A DNA stretch of 64,000 nucleotides from JAWLHU01 sp049324875 (GCA_049324875.1 JBMONC010000058.1:1-64000), one strand, 5' to 3'. Shown: positions 8,809 through 17,793, numbered from the stretch's first letter. Numbers and translations: made by a program. Notes: a model not told the origin generated them from the letters alone.

Positions 8809-9480
8809 ATGGATTTTCTCACCATAGCCGTGCCCAAGGGCCGGCCCTACGCCGAGACGGTCCGGCTGCTGCGGGCGGCAGGGGCCGCCGGACCCGAGGT
8901 GGAGGACGAGGAGTCCCGCGCCCTCCTGATCGAGTGCCCGGCACAGCGCACCCGGTTCATCATCGCCCGGGATTCGGATGTGCCTACCTATGTAGAGTAC
9001 GGGGCCGCCGACCTGGGCATCGTGGGCAAGAACGTCCTGATGGAGGGCGAGCCGAAGGTCTACGAACTGCTCGACCTGGGCTACAGCGTCTGCCGTTTCG
9101 TGCTGGCGGCCCCGGCGTCCAGCGATCCCGCCCGGTTGCTGGATGGCACCTCTTCCCGCCGGGTGGCGACCAAGTACCCGCGCATGACGGAGGCCTACTT
9201 CAGCAGCAAGGGGCTGCAGGTGGAGACCATCTACCTTCACGGCTCCATCGAGGTCGCCCCCAAGGTGGGCCTGGCGGACATGATCGTCGACATCACCGAG
9301 ACGGGGCGGACGCTCCGGGAGAACAACCTGGTGGTGATTGAGGAGCTATGGACCTCCTCCATGCGGCTGATCGCCAACCGGGCCAGCTACCGCCTCCAGG
9401 CGGATCGGATCGGCCCGCTCACCCAGGGGTTGAGGGAGTTGGTGGCGCCGGGAACGGTCAGCCCGCCGCCGAGCCAGTAG
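8809..9480 (+). CDS. hisG: ATP phosphoribosyltransferase, short form
   Basis: 223 residues. It condenses ATP and PRPP to phosphoribosyl-ATP, the first step of histidine synthesis. Visible motifs are TIAVPKGRPYAE, DVPTYVEYGAADLGIVGKN and the PRPP-binding loop ADMIVDITETGRTLRENNL. It lacks the roughly 80-residue C-terminal regulatory domain of long HisG proteins, matching the presence of hisZ. Its last 94 bp overlap, tail to tail, the reverse-strand gene ending at 9387. Confidence 0.95.
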   Translation: MDFLTIAVPKGRPYAETVRLLRAAGAAGPEVEDEESRALLIECPAQRTRFIIARDSDVPTYVEYGAADLGIVGKNVLMEGEPKVYELLDLGYSVCRFVLAAPASSDPARLLDGTSSRRVATKYPRMTEAYFSSKGLQVETIYLHGSIEVAPKVGLADMIVDITETGRTLRENNLVVIEELWTSSMRLIANRASYRLQADRIGPLTQGLRELVAPGTVSPPPSQ

Positions 9481-9863
9481 TGCCGGTCGCGGGTGCCCGC
9501 CGGCAGGTCCGGGAACTCGACGCCGGCCACCGGCTGGACCGCCTGAGCCGGGGCGACAGCGGCGACGGCGCTGCCCTGCTGCGGCTGTGCGCCGCCCTGC
9601 GCCTGCTGCTCCTGCGCCCCCCCTTGCGGGGCCGCCCCCGCGGGCTGGCCGGTCCACGGGACCGGCGGCTGAGCCGGAGCCTGCCCCCCCTGGTGCGCCG
9701 CCTGGGCCAGCTGGGCCATCAGCGCCAGGAGGTAGAGCGCCTGCTGTCCGGTCATGGGGAAGGCGGGGGCGCCGGAGACGGCCTGGCCCGCCTGGCCCGG
9801 TGCATGGCCTCCGAAGCCGGCGCCCGCCCAGGGCGGTACCGACGGGGGAGGTTGGTAGATCAT
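9387..9863 (-). CDS. Pro/Gln/Ala-rich protein encoded against the his operon
   Basis: 158 residues. ATG 9863 is preceded by an excellent AAAGGAGG site, the main reason to accept it. The N-terminus is Pro/Gly-rich (MIYQPPPSVPPWAGAGFG), then comes a mildly hydrophobic helix (QQALYLLALMAQLAQAA), then Pro/Gln/Ala repeats and a basic tail. The last 31 residues are read antisense to the hisG 3' end, so the true C-terminus could be shorter if there is a frameshift. No family recognised; composition resembles spore-coat or surface proteins. It is odd in lying between hisG and hisD on the other strand. Confidence 0.6.
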   Translation of the reverse strand: MIYQPPPSVPPWAGAGFGGHAPGQAGQAVSGAPAFPMTGQQALYLLALMAQLAQAAHQGGQAPAQPPVPWTGQPAGAAPQGGAQEQQAQGGAQPQQGSAVAAVAPAQAVQPVAGVEFPDLPAGTRDRHYWLGGGLTVPGATNSLNPWVSGPIRSAWRR

Positions 9864-9970
9864 CGGCCTGCCTCCTTTACAGAATGGGTTCCCTTTAGTT
9901 TATGTCACCGCCCGCCCGGGCTCCCTTCCGGAAGGAGAAACCGCCGGGGCGGCCGCAGGAGGAATCATTC

Positions 9971-11260
9971 ATGCTGAAGCGCTGGCGTTCCGACCAGTTC
10001 CTGGCCTTTCTGAACCAGCGGCGCACCAACTTCTACCCCGAGATCGAGGACCGGGTGCGGACGATCCTCGAGCAGGTCCGCCGGCAGGGGGATGAGGCGC
10101 TCTATGAGCTGACCGCACGATTCGACAAGGCCGATCTAAGGACCACGGGCCTGCAGGTGACCGAGGCGGAGTTTGTCGAGGCGGAGGGGGCGGTGGACGA
10201 CAAGTTCCGTGCCGCACTCCAGGTCGCCATCGAGAACATCACCGAGTTCCACCGGCCCCAGGTGCCCAACTCCTGGTTCATGACCCGGCCCGACGGCTCG
10301 GTGCTGGGGCAGCAGGTCTCCGCCGTGGACCGGGCGGGCATCTACGTGCCGGGGGGCTCCGCCCCGCTCTTCTCCTGCCTGCTGATGACGGTGATCCCGG
10401 CGGTGGTGGCCGGGGTCCGTGAGGTGATCCTCTGCACACCCCCCAACGCCGCCGGCCGGATCGACCCGCACATGCTGGTGGCCGCCCGGGCCTGCGGGGT
10501 GAAGGCGGTCTACAAGGTGGGCGGCGCCCAGGCGATCGGGGCGATGGCCTACGGCACGGCCACCATCCCGAAGGTGGACAAGATCGCCGGGCCGGGCAAC
10601 TACTACGTCACCCTGGCCAAGAAGCTGGTCTTCGGACCGGTGGGCATCGACATGCTGGCCGGCCCCACCGAGGTGCTGGCGGTGGATGACGGCAGCGCCC
10701 CCGTGGCCTGGATCGCCGCCGACCTGCTCTCCCAGGCGGAGCACCCCGACGGCATGGTGATCCTGGTCACCACCGCCGGGGAGGAGCGGCTGGCGGCGGT
10801 CGGTGCCGAGATGGAGCGGCAGGCGGCGCTCCTTCCCCGGTCGGAGACGATCCGCAAGTCGGTGGCGGAGCTGGGCGCCGGCATCGCCGTGGGCAGCCTG
10901 GCCGAGGCGGCGGAACTGGTCAACGCCATCGGGCCGGAGCACCTGGAGCTGGAGGTGGCGGAGCCCTGGGGGCTGCTGCCCCTGATCAAGCACGCCGGCT
11001 CGATCTTCATGGGCAAGTGGACGCCGGAGCCGATCGGCGACTACATCGCCGGCCCCTCCAACGTGATCCCCACCGAGGGGACCGCCCGCTACGCCTCGCC
11101 GGTCAACGTGGAGACCTTCCTGAAGCGCTCGGCGGTGGTCTGCTACAGCGAGGCGGCCTTCCTGGCGCAGGCGCCCCACGCCGTCAAGCTGGCGCTGACC
11201 GAGCAGCTCCAGGCCCACGCCGGATCGATGCAGATCCGCCTGAACACGAGGGAGGGATAG
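9971..11260 (+). CDS. hisD: histidinol dehydrogenase
   Basis: 429 residues from ATG 9971, with AGGAGGA upstream. It performs the two NAD-linked oxidations of L-histidinol to L-histidine, with zinc at the active site. Recognisable blocks: YVPGGSAPLFSCLLM, VYKVGGAQAIGAMAYGT, KIAGPGN, GPTEVLAVDD, LLSQAEHP and the catalytic GPEHLEL with its Glu-His pair. Length is normal for the family. It is separated from hisG by the 480-bp reverse gene region; hisB starts 4 nt after its stop. Confidence 0.97.
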   Translation: MLKRWRSDQFLAFLNQRRTNFYPEIEDRVRTILEQVRRQGDEALYELTARFDKADLRTTGLQVTEAEFVEAEGAVDDKFRAALQVAIENITEFHRPQVPNSWFMTRPDGSVLGQQVSAVDRAGIYVPGGSAPLFSCLLMTVIPAVVAGVREVILCTPPNAAGRIDPHMLVAARACGVKAVYKVGGAQAIGAMAYGTATIPKVDKIAGPGNYYVTLAKKLVFGPVGIDMLAGPTEVLAVDDGSAPVAWIAADLLSQAEHPDGMVILVTTAGEERLAAVGAEMERQAALLPRSETIRKSVAELGAGIAVGSLAEAAELVNAIGPEHLELEVAEPWGLLPLIKHAGSIFMGKWTPEPIGDYIAGPSNVIPTEGTARYASPVNVETFLKRSAVVCYSEAAFLAQAPHAVKLALTEQLQAHAGSMQIRLNTREG

Positions 11261-11263
11261 CCG

Positions 11264-11857
11264 ATGAGCGGACGTGTGGGGAGCGTCACCCGGACGACGA
11301 AGGAGACCGATATCCAGGTCAGCTGGAACCTGGATGGTTCCGGCCAGGCCCAGATCGCCACCGGGGTGCCCTTCTTCGACCACATGCTGGACCAGATTGC
11401 CCGGCACGGGCTGAGCGACCTGCAGGTGACGACAAAGGGCGACATCGAGATCGACTTCCACCACACGGTGGAGGATACCGGCATCGCCCTGGGGCAGGCG
11501 CTCCGCCAGGCCCTCGGCCAGGGGAAGGGAATCCGCCGCTACGGTTCGGCCTTCGTCCCCTTCGATGAGACGCTCGCCTTCGCCGCCATCGATGTGAGCG
11601 GCCGGCCCTTCCTGCTCTTCGAGGCCGACTTCCCCCGCCAGAAGGTGGGCGAGTTCGACACCGAACTGGTGCAGGAGTTCTTCCGGGCGCTGGCCTTCAA
11701 CGCCGGGATTACCCTCCACCTGAAGGTCCACTACGGCCAGAACACCCACCACATGATCGAGGGGCTCTTCAAGGCCTTCGCCCGGGCGCTCTACGACGCC
11801 ACCACCGTCGATCCCCGGGTGAGCGGGGTGCCCTCCACCAAGGGGGCGCTGCTCTAG
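11264..11857 (+). CDS. hisB: imidazoleglycerol-phosphate dehydratase
   Basis: 197 residues, monofunctional (no fused histidinol phosphatase). It dehydrates imidazole glycerol phosphate to imidazole acetol phosphate. The manganese-binding motifs FFDHMLDQIARHG, DFHHTVEDTGI and NTHHMIEGLFKA are complete. hisH begins at the very next base after its stop. Confidence 0.97.
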   Translation: MSGRVGSVTRTTKETDIQVSWNLDGSGQAQIATGVPFFDHMLDQIARHGLSDLQVTTKGDIEIDFHHTVEDTGIALGQALRQALGQGKGIRRYGSAFVPFDETLAFAAIDVSGRPFLLFEADFPRQKVGEFDTELVQEFFRALAFNAGITLHLKVHYGQNTHHMIEGLFKAFARALYDATTVDPRVSGVPSTKGALL

Positions 11858-12499
11858 ATGGTACGGATCGTCATCGTCGACTACGACATGGGCAACCTGG
11901 CCAGCGTGCAAAACGCCTTCCGTGCGGTGGGCTACGAGGCGGAGATCAGTGCCGAGCCGGCGGCGGTGGCGGCGGCGGACGGGATCGTCCTCCCCGGCAT
12001 GGGCGCCTTCGGCAACGGGATGCGGAAGCTGGCGGAGCGGGGGCTGGACGAGGCGGTCCGGGCCTTCGTGGCCTCCGGCCGGCCCACCCTGGGCATCTGC
12101 CTGGGGATGCAGCTGCTCTACGAGGCGGGGGAGGAGTACGGCGCCGGCCCCGGGCTGGGGCTCTTGAAGGGCCGCACTACCCGGCTGCCCGACTCGGTCA
12201 AGCTGCCCCAGATCGGCTGGAATCAGGTGGAGCCGGTTCAGCCGGCCCACCCGATCTTCCAGGGGCTCAGCCCCGGCTACTGGGCCTACTTCGACCACTC
12301 CTACGCTGCCGATGGCGCCGATCCGGATGAGGTGCTGGCCACCACCGATTACGGCCGGGCCTACCCCTCCGTGGTCGGGCGCGACAACCTGATCGGCATC
12401 CAGTTCCACCCGGAGAAGTCCTCCCGGGCGGGCTTGCAGATGCTGTCGAACTTTGGGAGGCTCGTATGCGATTCGATCTCTACCCGGCAATCGATTTGA
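11858..12499 (+). CDS. hisH: imidazole glycerol phosphate synthase, glutaminase subunit
   Basis: 213 residues, class I glutamine amidotransferase. The nucleophile Cys lies in LGICLGMQLLYE, the His/Glu pair in IQFHPEKSS and the oxyanion strand in GIVLPGMGAFGNGM. It supplies ammonia to HisF. The 3' end overlaps hisA by 34 nt, so translation is probably coupled. Confidence 0.97.
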   Translation: MVRIVIVDYDMGNLASVQNAFRAVGYEAEISAEPAAVAAADGIVLPGMGAFGNGMRKLAERGLDEAVRAFVASGRPTLGICLGMQLLYEAGEEYGAGPGLGLLKGRTTRLPDSVKLPQIGWNQVEPVQPAHPIFQGLSPGYWAYFDHSYAADGADPDEVLATTDYGRAYPSVVGRDNLIGIQFHPEKSSRAGLQMLSNFGRLVCDSISTRQSI

Positions 12500-13188
12500 A
12501 AGAGGGCCAGGTGGTCCGGCTGAAGCAGGGCCGCATGGAGGATGCGACGGTCTTCGACGCCGATCCGGCCCGGGTGGCCTATCGCTGGATTGAGATGGGC
12601 GCCCAGTGGATCCACGTGGTCGACCTGGACGGCGCCTTCGCCGGCGCCTCCCGCAACCTGCGGGCGGTGGAGCAGATCCTCCGCGCCGCCTGCGGGGCAA
12701 AGGTCCAGCTGGGCGGCGGGCTGCGCAGCCTCGAGGCGATGGAGGCGGCGCTCAGCCTGGGGGTCTCCCGGGTGATCATCGGCACCAAGGCCCTGGAGGG
12801 GGAGTTGGTGGCCCGGGCGGTGGAGCGGTTCGGCCCGGAGCGGGTGGTGGTGGGCATCGACGCCAGGGGCGGACTGGTGGCCACCAACGGCTGGGTCGAC
12901 GTCACCGATGTGAAGGCGACCGAGCTGGCCCGGCGGGTGGGCGCCGCCGGCGTCACGACAATCATCTACACGGATATCGCCAAGGACGGGATGATGGCCG
13001 GTCCGAACTTCGACGAGATGGCCGCCATGGGCCGGACCGGGCTGTCGATCATTGCCAGCGGCGGTGTCAGCTCCCTCGACGACATCCGGCGGCTCATGTC
13101 GATTGAGGGGGTCTCCGGGGCGATCCTGGGGAAGGCGCTCTACACAGGCGCCGTCGATCTGGAGGAGGCCATGGCGCTATGCCGTTAG
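12466..13188 (+). CDS. hisA: ProFAR isomerase
   Basis: 240 residues, (beta/alpha)8 barrel. It opens the ribose of ProFAR by Amadori rearrangement. General base Asp is in YPAIDLKEGQVVRL, the second catalytic Asp in IIYTDIAKDGMMAGPN, and the phosphate sites are at LGGGLRS and IASGGVSS. It overlaps hisH upstream and hisF by 10 nt downstream. Confidence 0.97.
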   Translation: MRFDLYPAIDLKEGQVVRLKQGRMEDATVFDADPARVAYRWIEMGAQWIHVVDLDGAFAGASRNLRAVEQILRAACGAKVQLGGGLRSLEAMEAALSLGVSRVIIGTKALEGELVARAVERFGPERVVVGIDARGGLVATNGWVDVTDVKATELARRVGAAGVTTIIYTDIAKDGMMAGPNFDEMAAMGRTGLSIIASGGVSSLDDIRRLMSIEGVSGAILGKALYTGAVDLEEAMALCR

Positions 13189-13943
13189 CGAAGCGGATCA
13201 TCCCCTGCCTCGACATCAAGGAGGGGCGGGTGGTCAAGAACGTCAAGTTCCACCTGAACACCTGGGATGCCGGGGACCCGGTGGAGCTGGCCAAGCGGTA
13301 CGATCAGCAGGGGGCCGATGAGGTCTGCTTCCTGGATATCAACGCCTCCTGGGAGCAGCGCTCCGCCACCCTGGAGCTGCTGGCCCGGGCGGCGGAGCAG
13401 GTCTTCATCCCCTTGACCATCGGCGGCGGGGTCTCCACCGTGGAGCACGTGCGGGCCTACCTGCGGGCCGGGGCGGACAAGGTCTCCATCAACACCGGCG
13501 CAGTAAAGGATCCGAGCCTGATCAACCGGGCGGCTGAGATCTTCGGCTCCTCCACCATCGTGGTGGCGATCGACTGCAAGCGCCGGCCGGAGGGCGGCTG
13601 GGAGGTCTACCTGCAGGGCGGGCGGACCCCCACCGGCCTCGACGCCATCGCCTGGGCCGAGGAGGCCTGGAGGCGGGGCGCGGGGGAGTTGCTGGTCACC
13701 TCCATGGATGCCGACGGCACCAGGGAGGGCTACGACCTGGAGCTTCACCAGACCCTGGCGAAGAGGGTCGATATCCCGGTGATCGCCTCGGGCGGCGCCG
13801 GCACGCTGGAGCACATCGCCCAGGTGCTGACCGAGGGACAGGCGGATGCGGCGCTGGTCGCCTCCATCTTCCACAGCGGGCAGCACACCGTGGAAGAGGC
13901 GAAGGGCTACCTGCGGCAGCGAGGGGTGGTGGTGCGGTCGTGA
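13179..13943 (+). CDS. hisF: imidazole glycerol phosphate synthase, cyclase subunit
   Basis: 254 residues, half-barrel twin of HisA. Catalytic Asp is in IIPCLDIKEGRVVKN and the second Asp in VVAIDCKR. Phosphate loops are IGGGVSTVEH and ASGGAGTLEH. It takes ammonia from HisH through the barrel and produces imidazole glycerol phosphate and AICAR. It overlaps hisIE by 4 nt (GTGA). Confidence 0.97.
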   Translation: MPLAKRIIPCLDIKEGRVVKNVKFHLNTWDAGDPVELAKRYDQQGADEVCFLDINASWEQRSATLELLARAAEQVFIPLTIGGGVSTVEHVRAYLRAGADKVSINTGAVKDPSLINRAAEIFGSSTIVVAIDCKRRPEGGWEVYLQGGRTPTGLDAIAWAEEAWRRGAGELLVTSMDADGTREGYDLELHQTLAKRVDIPVIASGGAGTLEHIAQVLTEGQADAALVASIFHSGQHTVEEAKGYLRQRGVVVRS

Positions 13944-14638
13944 AGGAGACGCTGGAGCTGAAATGGGGGCCCGACGGGCTGATCCCCGCCATCGTCCAGG
14001 ATGTGAGGACCGGCCAGGTGTTGATGCAGGCCTACATGAGCGAGGAGTCGCTCCGGTTGACGCTGGAGACCGGCACCGCCTGGTACTGGTCCCGCAGCCG
14101 GCAGGCGCTCTGGAACAAGGGCGGCACCTCGGGCCACCTCCAGCGGGTGCGGGAGGTCCGGACCGACTGCGACGGCGACTCGCTGCTGCTCCTGGTGGAG
14201 CAGGAGGGGGTGGCCTGCCACGAGGGGACCTACTCTTGCTTCACCCGCCGGGTGGACGGCTCGCCCAGGGCGCTGATCGGCACCGCCTTCTGGCCGGTCC
14301 AGCCGGGGGTGGAGGTGCCCTACGACCTGGGCTCCATCCTCCGGGAGGTGGCGGCGGTCCTGGCGGACCGGCGGGACCACCCGGACCCGGACTCCTACAC
14401 CTCCAAGCTCTTTGCCCGGGGCGCCGACGCCTACTGCAAGAAGATCGGCGAGGAGGCGACGGAGGTGGTCCTCGCCGTGAAGAACCGGGACCGGGAGAAC
14501 CTGGCCTTCGAGGTGGCCGACCTCTGGTTCCACTCGCTGGTCGCCCTGGTGGACGCCGGGGTCGACCCGCAGGCGGTGGCCGACCAGTTGGCCAGCCGCC
14601 GGGGCAAGCGCCGCCCTGCCGACTACAAGAAGGAGTAA
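13940..14638 (+). CDS. hisIE: bifunctional phosphoribosyl-AMP cyclohydrolase / phosphoribosyl-ATP pyrophosphatase
   Basis: 232 residues from a GTG overlapping the hisF stop. The HisI half (about 1-115) shows WSRSRQALWNKGGTSGH and the metal-binding DCDGDSLLLLVEQEGVACHEG. The HisE half (about 125-225) shows a MazG-like helical set: SYTSKLFARG, KKIGEEATEVVLAVKN and EVADLWFHSLVAL. The fusion is common in Firmicutes and carries out steps 2 and 3 of the pathway. Confidence 0.96.
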   Translation: MKETLELKWGPDGLIPAIVQDVRTGQVLMQAYMSEESLRLTLETGTAWYWSRSRQALWNKGGTSGHLQRVREVRTDCDGDSLLLLVEQEGVACHEGTYSCFTRRVDGSPRALIGTAFWPVQPGVEVPYDLGSILREVAAVLADRRDHPDPDSYTSKLFARGADAYCKKIGEEATEVVLAVKNRDRENLAFEVADLWFHSLVALVDAGVDPQAVADQLASRRGKRRPADYKKE

Positions 14639-14645
14639 CGCAGCC

Positions 14646-15725
14646 ATGCCACGCATTCGCCCTGCCGTTCAGAGCATGAAGCCCTATGTGCCCGGCAAGC
14701 CGGTGGAGGATGTCCAGCGGGAGCTGGGGATCACCGACCTGGTGAAGCTGAACCAGAATGAGAACCCGCTGGGCCCCTCACCTAAGGCGGTGGCGGCGGC
14801 GACGGCGGCCATGAGCCTGGTCCACACCTACCCCGAGGGGAGCGCCCGGGCGCTGCGGGAGCGGCTGGCCCTCCTCTGGGAGCTGCCCCCTGACCACTTC
14901 CTGGTGGGCAACGGCTCCGACGAGGTCTTCCGCCTCCTGGCGGAGGTCTACCTGGAGCCGGGAGATACCATCGTGGTGCCGGCGCCCTCCTTCTCGGGCT
15001 ACCCGCTGGTGGGCGAGCTGATGGGCGCCAGGGTGCTGCGGATCCCCCTGGCGGAGCAGACCATGGACCTGCCGGCCATGGTCCGGGCGGCGGTGGAGAG
15101 CGGGGCGAAGATGCTCTTCCTCTGCCGGCCCAACAACCCAACCGGGGCGGTCTTCCCCGAGGAGGCGCTGCGGGCGGTGCTGCCCCAGGTGCCCCCCGAC
15201 TGCCTGGTGATCCTGGACGAGGCCTACCGGGAGTTCGACGAGACCCGGTTCGACAGCCGGGCGCTGCTGCTGGAGTACCCCAACCTGGTGGTGACCCGCA
15301 CCTTCAGCAAGATCTACGGCATGGCCGGCTTCCGCCTGGGCTACGGGGTGATGCGGCCGGAGCTGATCGCCCCGATCTACACCGCCCGGGACCCCTTCAG
15401 CGTCAACAACCTGGCGGTGGCCGCCGGGCTGGCGGCGCTGGACGATCTGGAGCACCTGGAGCGGACCCGGGCGCTGACCCGTGAGGGGAAGGCCTACCTC
15501 TACGCCGCCTTCGAGCGGCTGGGGCTGCCCTACGTGAAGAGCGAGGCGAACTTCATCCTCTTCGATGTGCAGCGGCCCGCCGCCGAGGTCTTCGACCAGA
15601 TGCTCCGCAGAGGGGTGCTGCTCCGGCCCTGCGGTTCCTTCGGGCTGCCGACCCACCTGCGGGTCACCGTCGGCACCCCCGCGGAGAACCAGCGGTTTGT
15701 GGCAGCCCTGGAACAGGTGAAGTAG
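14646..15725 (+). CDS. hisC: histidinol-phosphate aminotransferase
   Basis: 359 residues, fold-type I PLP enzyme. The PLP Lys is K222 in RTFSKIYGMAGFRLGY. Other motifs are NQNENPLGPS, GNGSDEVFRLL, RPNNPTGA and ILDEAYREF. It converts imidazole acetol phosphate to histidinol phosphate. It starts 7 nt after hisIE and is the last his gene. No histidinol phosphatase gene is in the window. Confidence 0.95.
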   Translation: MPRIRPAVQSMKPYVPGKPVEDVQRELGITDLVKLNQNENPLGPSPKAVAAATAAMSLVHTYPEGSARALRERLALLWELPPDHFLVGNGSDEVFRLLAEVYLEPGDTIVVPAPSFSGYPLVGELMGARVLRIPLAEQTMDLPAMVRAAVESGAKMLFLCRPNNPTGAVFPEEALRAVLPQVPPDCLVILDEAYREFDETRFDSRALLLEYPNLVVTRTFSKIYGMAGFRLGYGVMRPELIAPIYTARDPFSVNNLAVAAGLAALDDLEHLERTRALTREGKAYLYAAFERLGLPYVKSEANFILFDVQRPAAEVFDQMLRRGVLLRPCGSFGLPTHLRVTVGTPAENQRFVAALEQVK

Positions 15726-15728
15726 CCT

Positions 15729-15757
15729 TTGACAAGGGCGCAGAAACGTAGTACGAT
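15729..15757 (+). promoter_or_regulatory. predicted promoter of the gltX T-box transcript
   Basis: TTGACA (15729-15734), a 17-bp spacer and TACGAT (15752-15757). It lies just after the hisC stop and before the T-box leader. Confidence 0.75.
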
Positions 15758-15799
15758 TCCCTCTAACCAAACGCGGTGAAGGGAAGCAAGTAAGCGTCA

Positions 15800-16082
15800 C
15801 GCGCACGCCACAGAGAGCCGGGGCGATCGGCAGACTGGCGGACCGTTACGGGTTTCGTAGCGTCCGGTGATCTGTTCCTCGATGGTGCAACCCGGTGCGT
15901 CGCCCGCTGAAAGAGGTCCCGGAGCGGCCCGCTGAACCGGCTGGAGCCGGTAGGTGGGGACGGCATCCCCCGTTACAGGGAGCGGGCGCCCAGGCGCCCG
16001 GGTCGAGGTGGACCGCAAGGTCAACAAGGGTGGTACCGCGGGAGCAACTCCCGTCCCTTTCGAGGGGACGGGAGTTTTTTTT
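15800..16082 (+). promoter_or_regulatory. T-box leader (tRNA-Glu responsive) with terminator
   Basis: It contains the T-box core GGGTGGTACCGCGGG (16028-16042), followed by a terminator with arms AACTCCCGTCCC (16046-16057) and GGGACGGGAGTT (16065-16076), then a run of T. The stem I base can be drawn as CCGGGG (about 15821) with TCCCGG (about 15917). The 3' side of the specifier loop then reads GAAAGAGG. Both GAA (15909-15911, followed by the usual purine) and GAG (15913-15915) are Glu codons, agreeing with gltX downstream. Uncharged tRNA-Glu is expected to favour the antiterminator. Confidence 0.93.
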
Positions 16083-16113
16083 GCAGGCGGCTGGTGTAAA
16101 GGAGGATTTCCCC

Positions 16114-17526
16114 ATGGCTGACGTTCGTGTGCGCATCGCTCCCAGCCCGACGGGCCACTGCCACGTCGGGACGGGCCGGACGGCCCTCTTCAACCTGCTC
16201 TTCGCCCGCCGGCAGGGCGGGAGGATGATCCTCCGCATCGACGACACCGACCGGCGGCGGTCGACCCGGGAGTCGGAGGAGGGGGTGCTGGAGGGGCTGC
16301 GCTGGCTGGGCCTCACCTGGGACGAGGGCCCGGATCTGGGCGGCCCGTACGGCCCCTACCGGCAGAGCGAGCGGCTCCACCTCTACCGGCGCTATGCGGA
16401 GGAGCTGCTGGCCGCCGGTCTGGCCTACCCCTGCTACTGCTCAGAGGCGGAGTTGGAGGCGGAGCGGGCGGCCCAGGCGGCCACCGGTCAGCCGCCCCGC
16501 TACAGCGGCCGCTGCCGCCACCTGACGCCTGCGGAGCGGGCGGAGCGGGCCCGGGTGGTACCGGAGCCGGTGATCAGGCTCCGGGTAGGCGAGCAAGCGC
16601 TTGCTTTCCATGATCTGATCCGGGGCGAGATCCGGGCCGAGCCAGGGGTGGTGAACGACTTCATCATTATGAAAAGCGATGGGATGCCCACCTACAACTT
16701 CGCCACCGTGATCGACGACCACCTGATGGCGATCAGCCACGTGCTGCGGGGCCAGGAGCACATCTCCAACACCTTCCCGCAGCTGGCGGTCTACCGGGCG
16801 CTGGGCTGGGAGCCGCCCCGCTTCGGTCACCTCAACCTGCAGCTCAACCCCGACCGGACCAAGATTTCCAAGCGGCGGGGCGCCGTCTACGTGGGCGAGT
16901 TCCGGGAGATGGGCTACCTGCCGGAGGCGATGGTCAACTTCCTGGCGCTGCAGGGCTGGAACCCGGGCGACAACCGGGAGGTCTTCACCTTCGACCAGCT
17001 GGTGGAGGCCTTCTCCGTTGAGCGCTGCACGGCGGCCAACGCCGTCTTCGACCTGCAGAAGCTGGACTGGCTGAACAGCCTCCATATCCGACAGCTGGCC
17101 CCGGGCGAGCTGGCTCGCCGGTCTCTGCCCGTGCTGATCAGGGCGGGGCTGCTCCCCGCTGAGCCAGACCCTGCGGCCCTGGCGAAGCTGGAGGGGATCG
17201 TCCCGCTGATCCAGGAGCGCTTGAAGCGGCTGGATGAGCTCCCCGACCTGGTCGACTTCTTCTTCCGGAGCCCCGCCCCCGCCGCCGAGCCGGTGGATGC
17301 GGCTGCCTGCGCCGCCGCCCGGGAGCGGCTGGCCGCCCTGGAGGACTGGACCGCAGCGGCCATCGAGCATGCGCTTCGGGGCTTGGCGGCGGAGCTGGGC
17401 CTCAAGCCCGGCGAGCTGTTCATGCCGGTGCGGCTGGCGGTGAGCGGCCGCCGGGTGACGCCCCCGCTCTTCGAGACGCTGGCGGTGCTGGGGCGCGCGG
17501 AGGCGCTGCGGCGGCTGCAGGTGTAG
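16114..17526 (+). CDS. gltX: glutamyl-tRNA synthetase
   Basis: 470 residues from ATG 16114, with AAAGGAGG upstream, just after the T-box terminator. Class I signature HIGH variant is SPTGHCHVGT (11-20) and KMSKS variant KISKR starts at residue 250. A Glu/Gln-type catalytic core (LRIDDTDRRRS, GQEHISNTFPQL) is followed by a helical anticodon-binding C-domain. Since gatCAB is also present, this enzyme is likely to be, or to coexist with, a non-discriminating GluRS charging tRNA-Gln with Glu. That cannot be settled from the sequence alone. Confidence 0.96.
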   Translation: MADVRVRIAPSPTGHCHVGTGRTALFNLLFARRQGGRMILRIDDTDRRRSTRESEEGVLEGLRWLGLTWDEGPDLGGPYGPYRQSERLHLYRRYAEELLAAGLAYPCYCSEAELEAERAAQAATGQPPRYSGRCRHLTPAERAERARVVPEPVIRLRVGEQALAFHDLIRGEIRAEPGVVNDFIIMKSDGMPTYNFATVIDDHLMAISHVLRGQEHISNTFPQLAVYRALGWEPPRFGHLNLQLNPDRTKISKRRGAVYVGEFREMGYLPEAMVNFLALQGWNPGDNREVFTFDQLVEAFSVERCTAANAVFDLQKLDWLNSLHIRQLAPGELARRSLPVLIRAGLLPAEPDPAALAKLEGIVPLIQERLKRLDELPDLVDFFFRSPAPAAEPVDAAACAAARERLAALEDWTAAAIEHALRGLAAELGLKPGELFMPVRLAVSGRRVTPPLFETLAVLGRAEALRRLQV

Positions 17527-17580
17527 CTGTTCTGGCGATTTCGGTTATGGATTTCCCCGCGGAAAAGGGCTGTTCAAGTG

Positions 17581-17609
17581 TTGCGCGGAGCAATCGGACA
17601 TGTTATAGT
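17581..17609 (+). promoter_or_regulatory. predicted tRNA promoter 1
   Basis: TTGCGC (17581-17586), a 17-bp spacer and TATAGT (17604-17609). The same TTGCGC/TATAGT pair and a downstream GTCCTGCGC recur before the second tRNA copy. Confidence 0.7.
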
Positions 17610-17671
17610 ATGTCCTGCGCAAGAGGACGGGGTCCTGACTTCTTGCTCTCATCGCGTCATGCATTCAGCCT

Positions 17672-17762
17672 GGAGAGATACCCAAGTGGCTGAAGGGGCG
17701 GCTTTGCTAAAGCTGTAGGGGGCGCAAGTCCCGCGAGGGTTCAAATCCCTCTCTCTCCGCCA
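17672..17762 (+). tRNA. tRNA-Ser(GCT), copy 1
   Basis: Acceptor GGAGAGA pairs with TCTCTCC; anticodon loop TTGCTAA gives GCT. It has a long class II variable arm (GGGGGCGCAAGTCCC region), T-loop GGTTCAAATCC and encoded GCCA end. Confidence 0.95.
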
Positions 17763-17793
17763 GAGGCGCCGTGTTTGGTGGCACGGCGCACAT

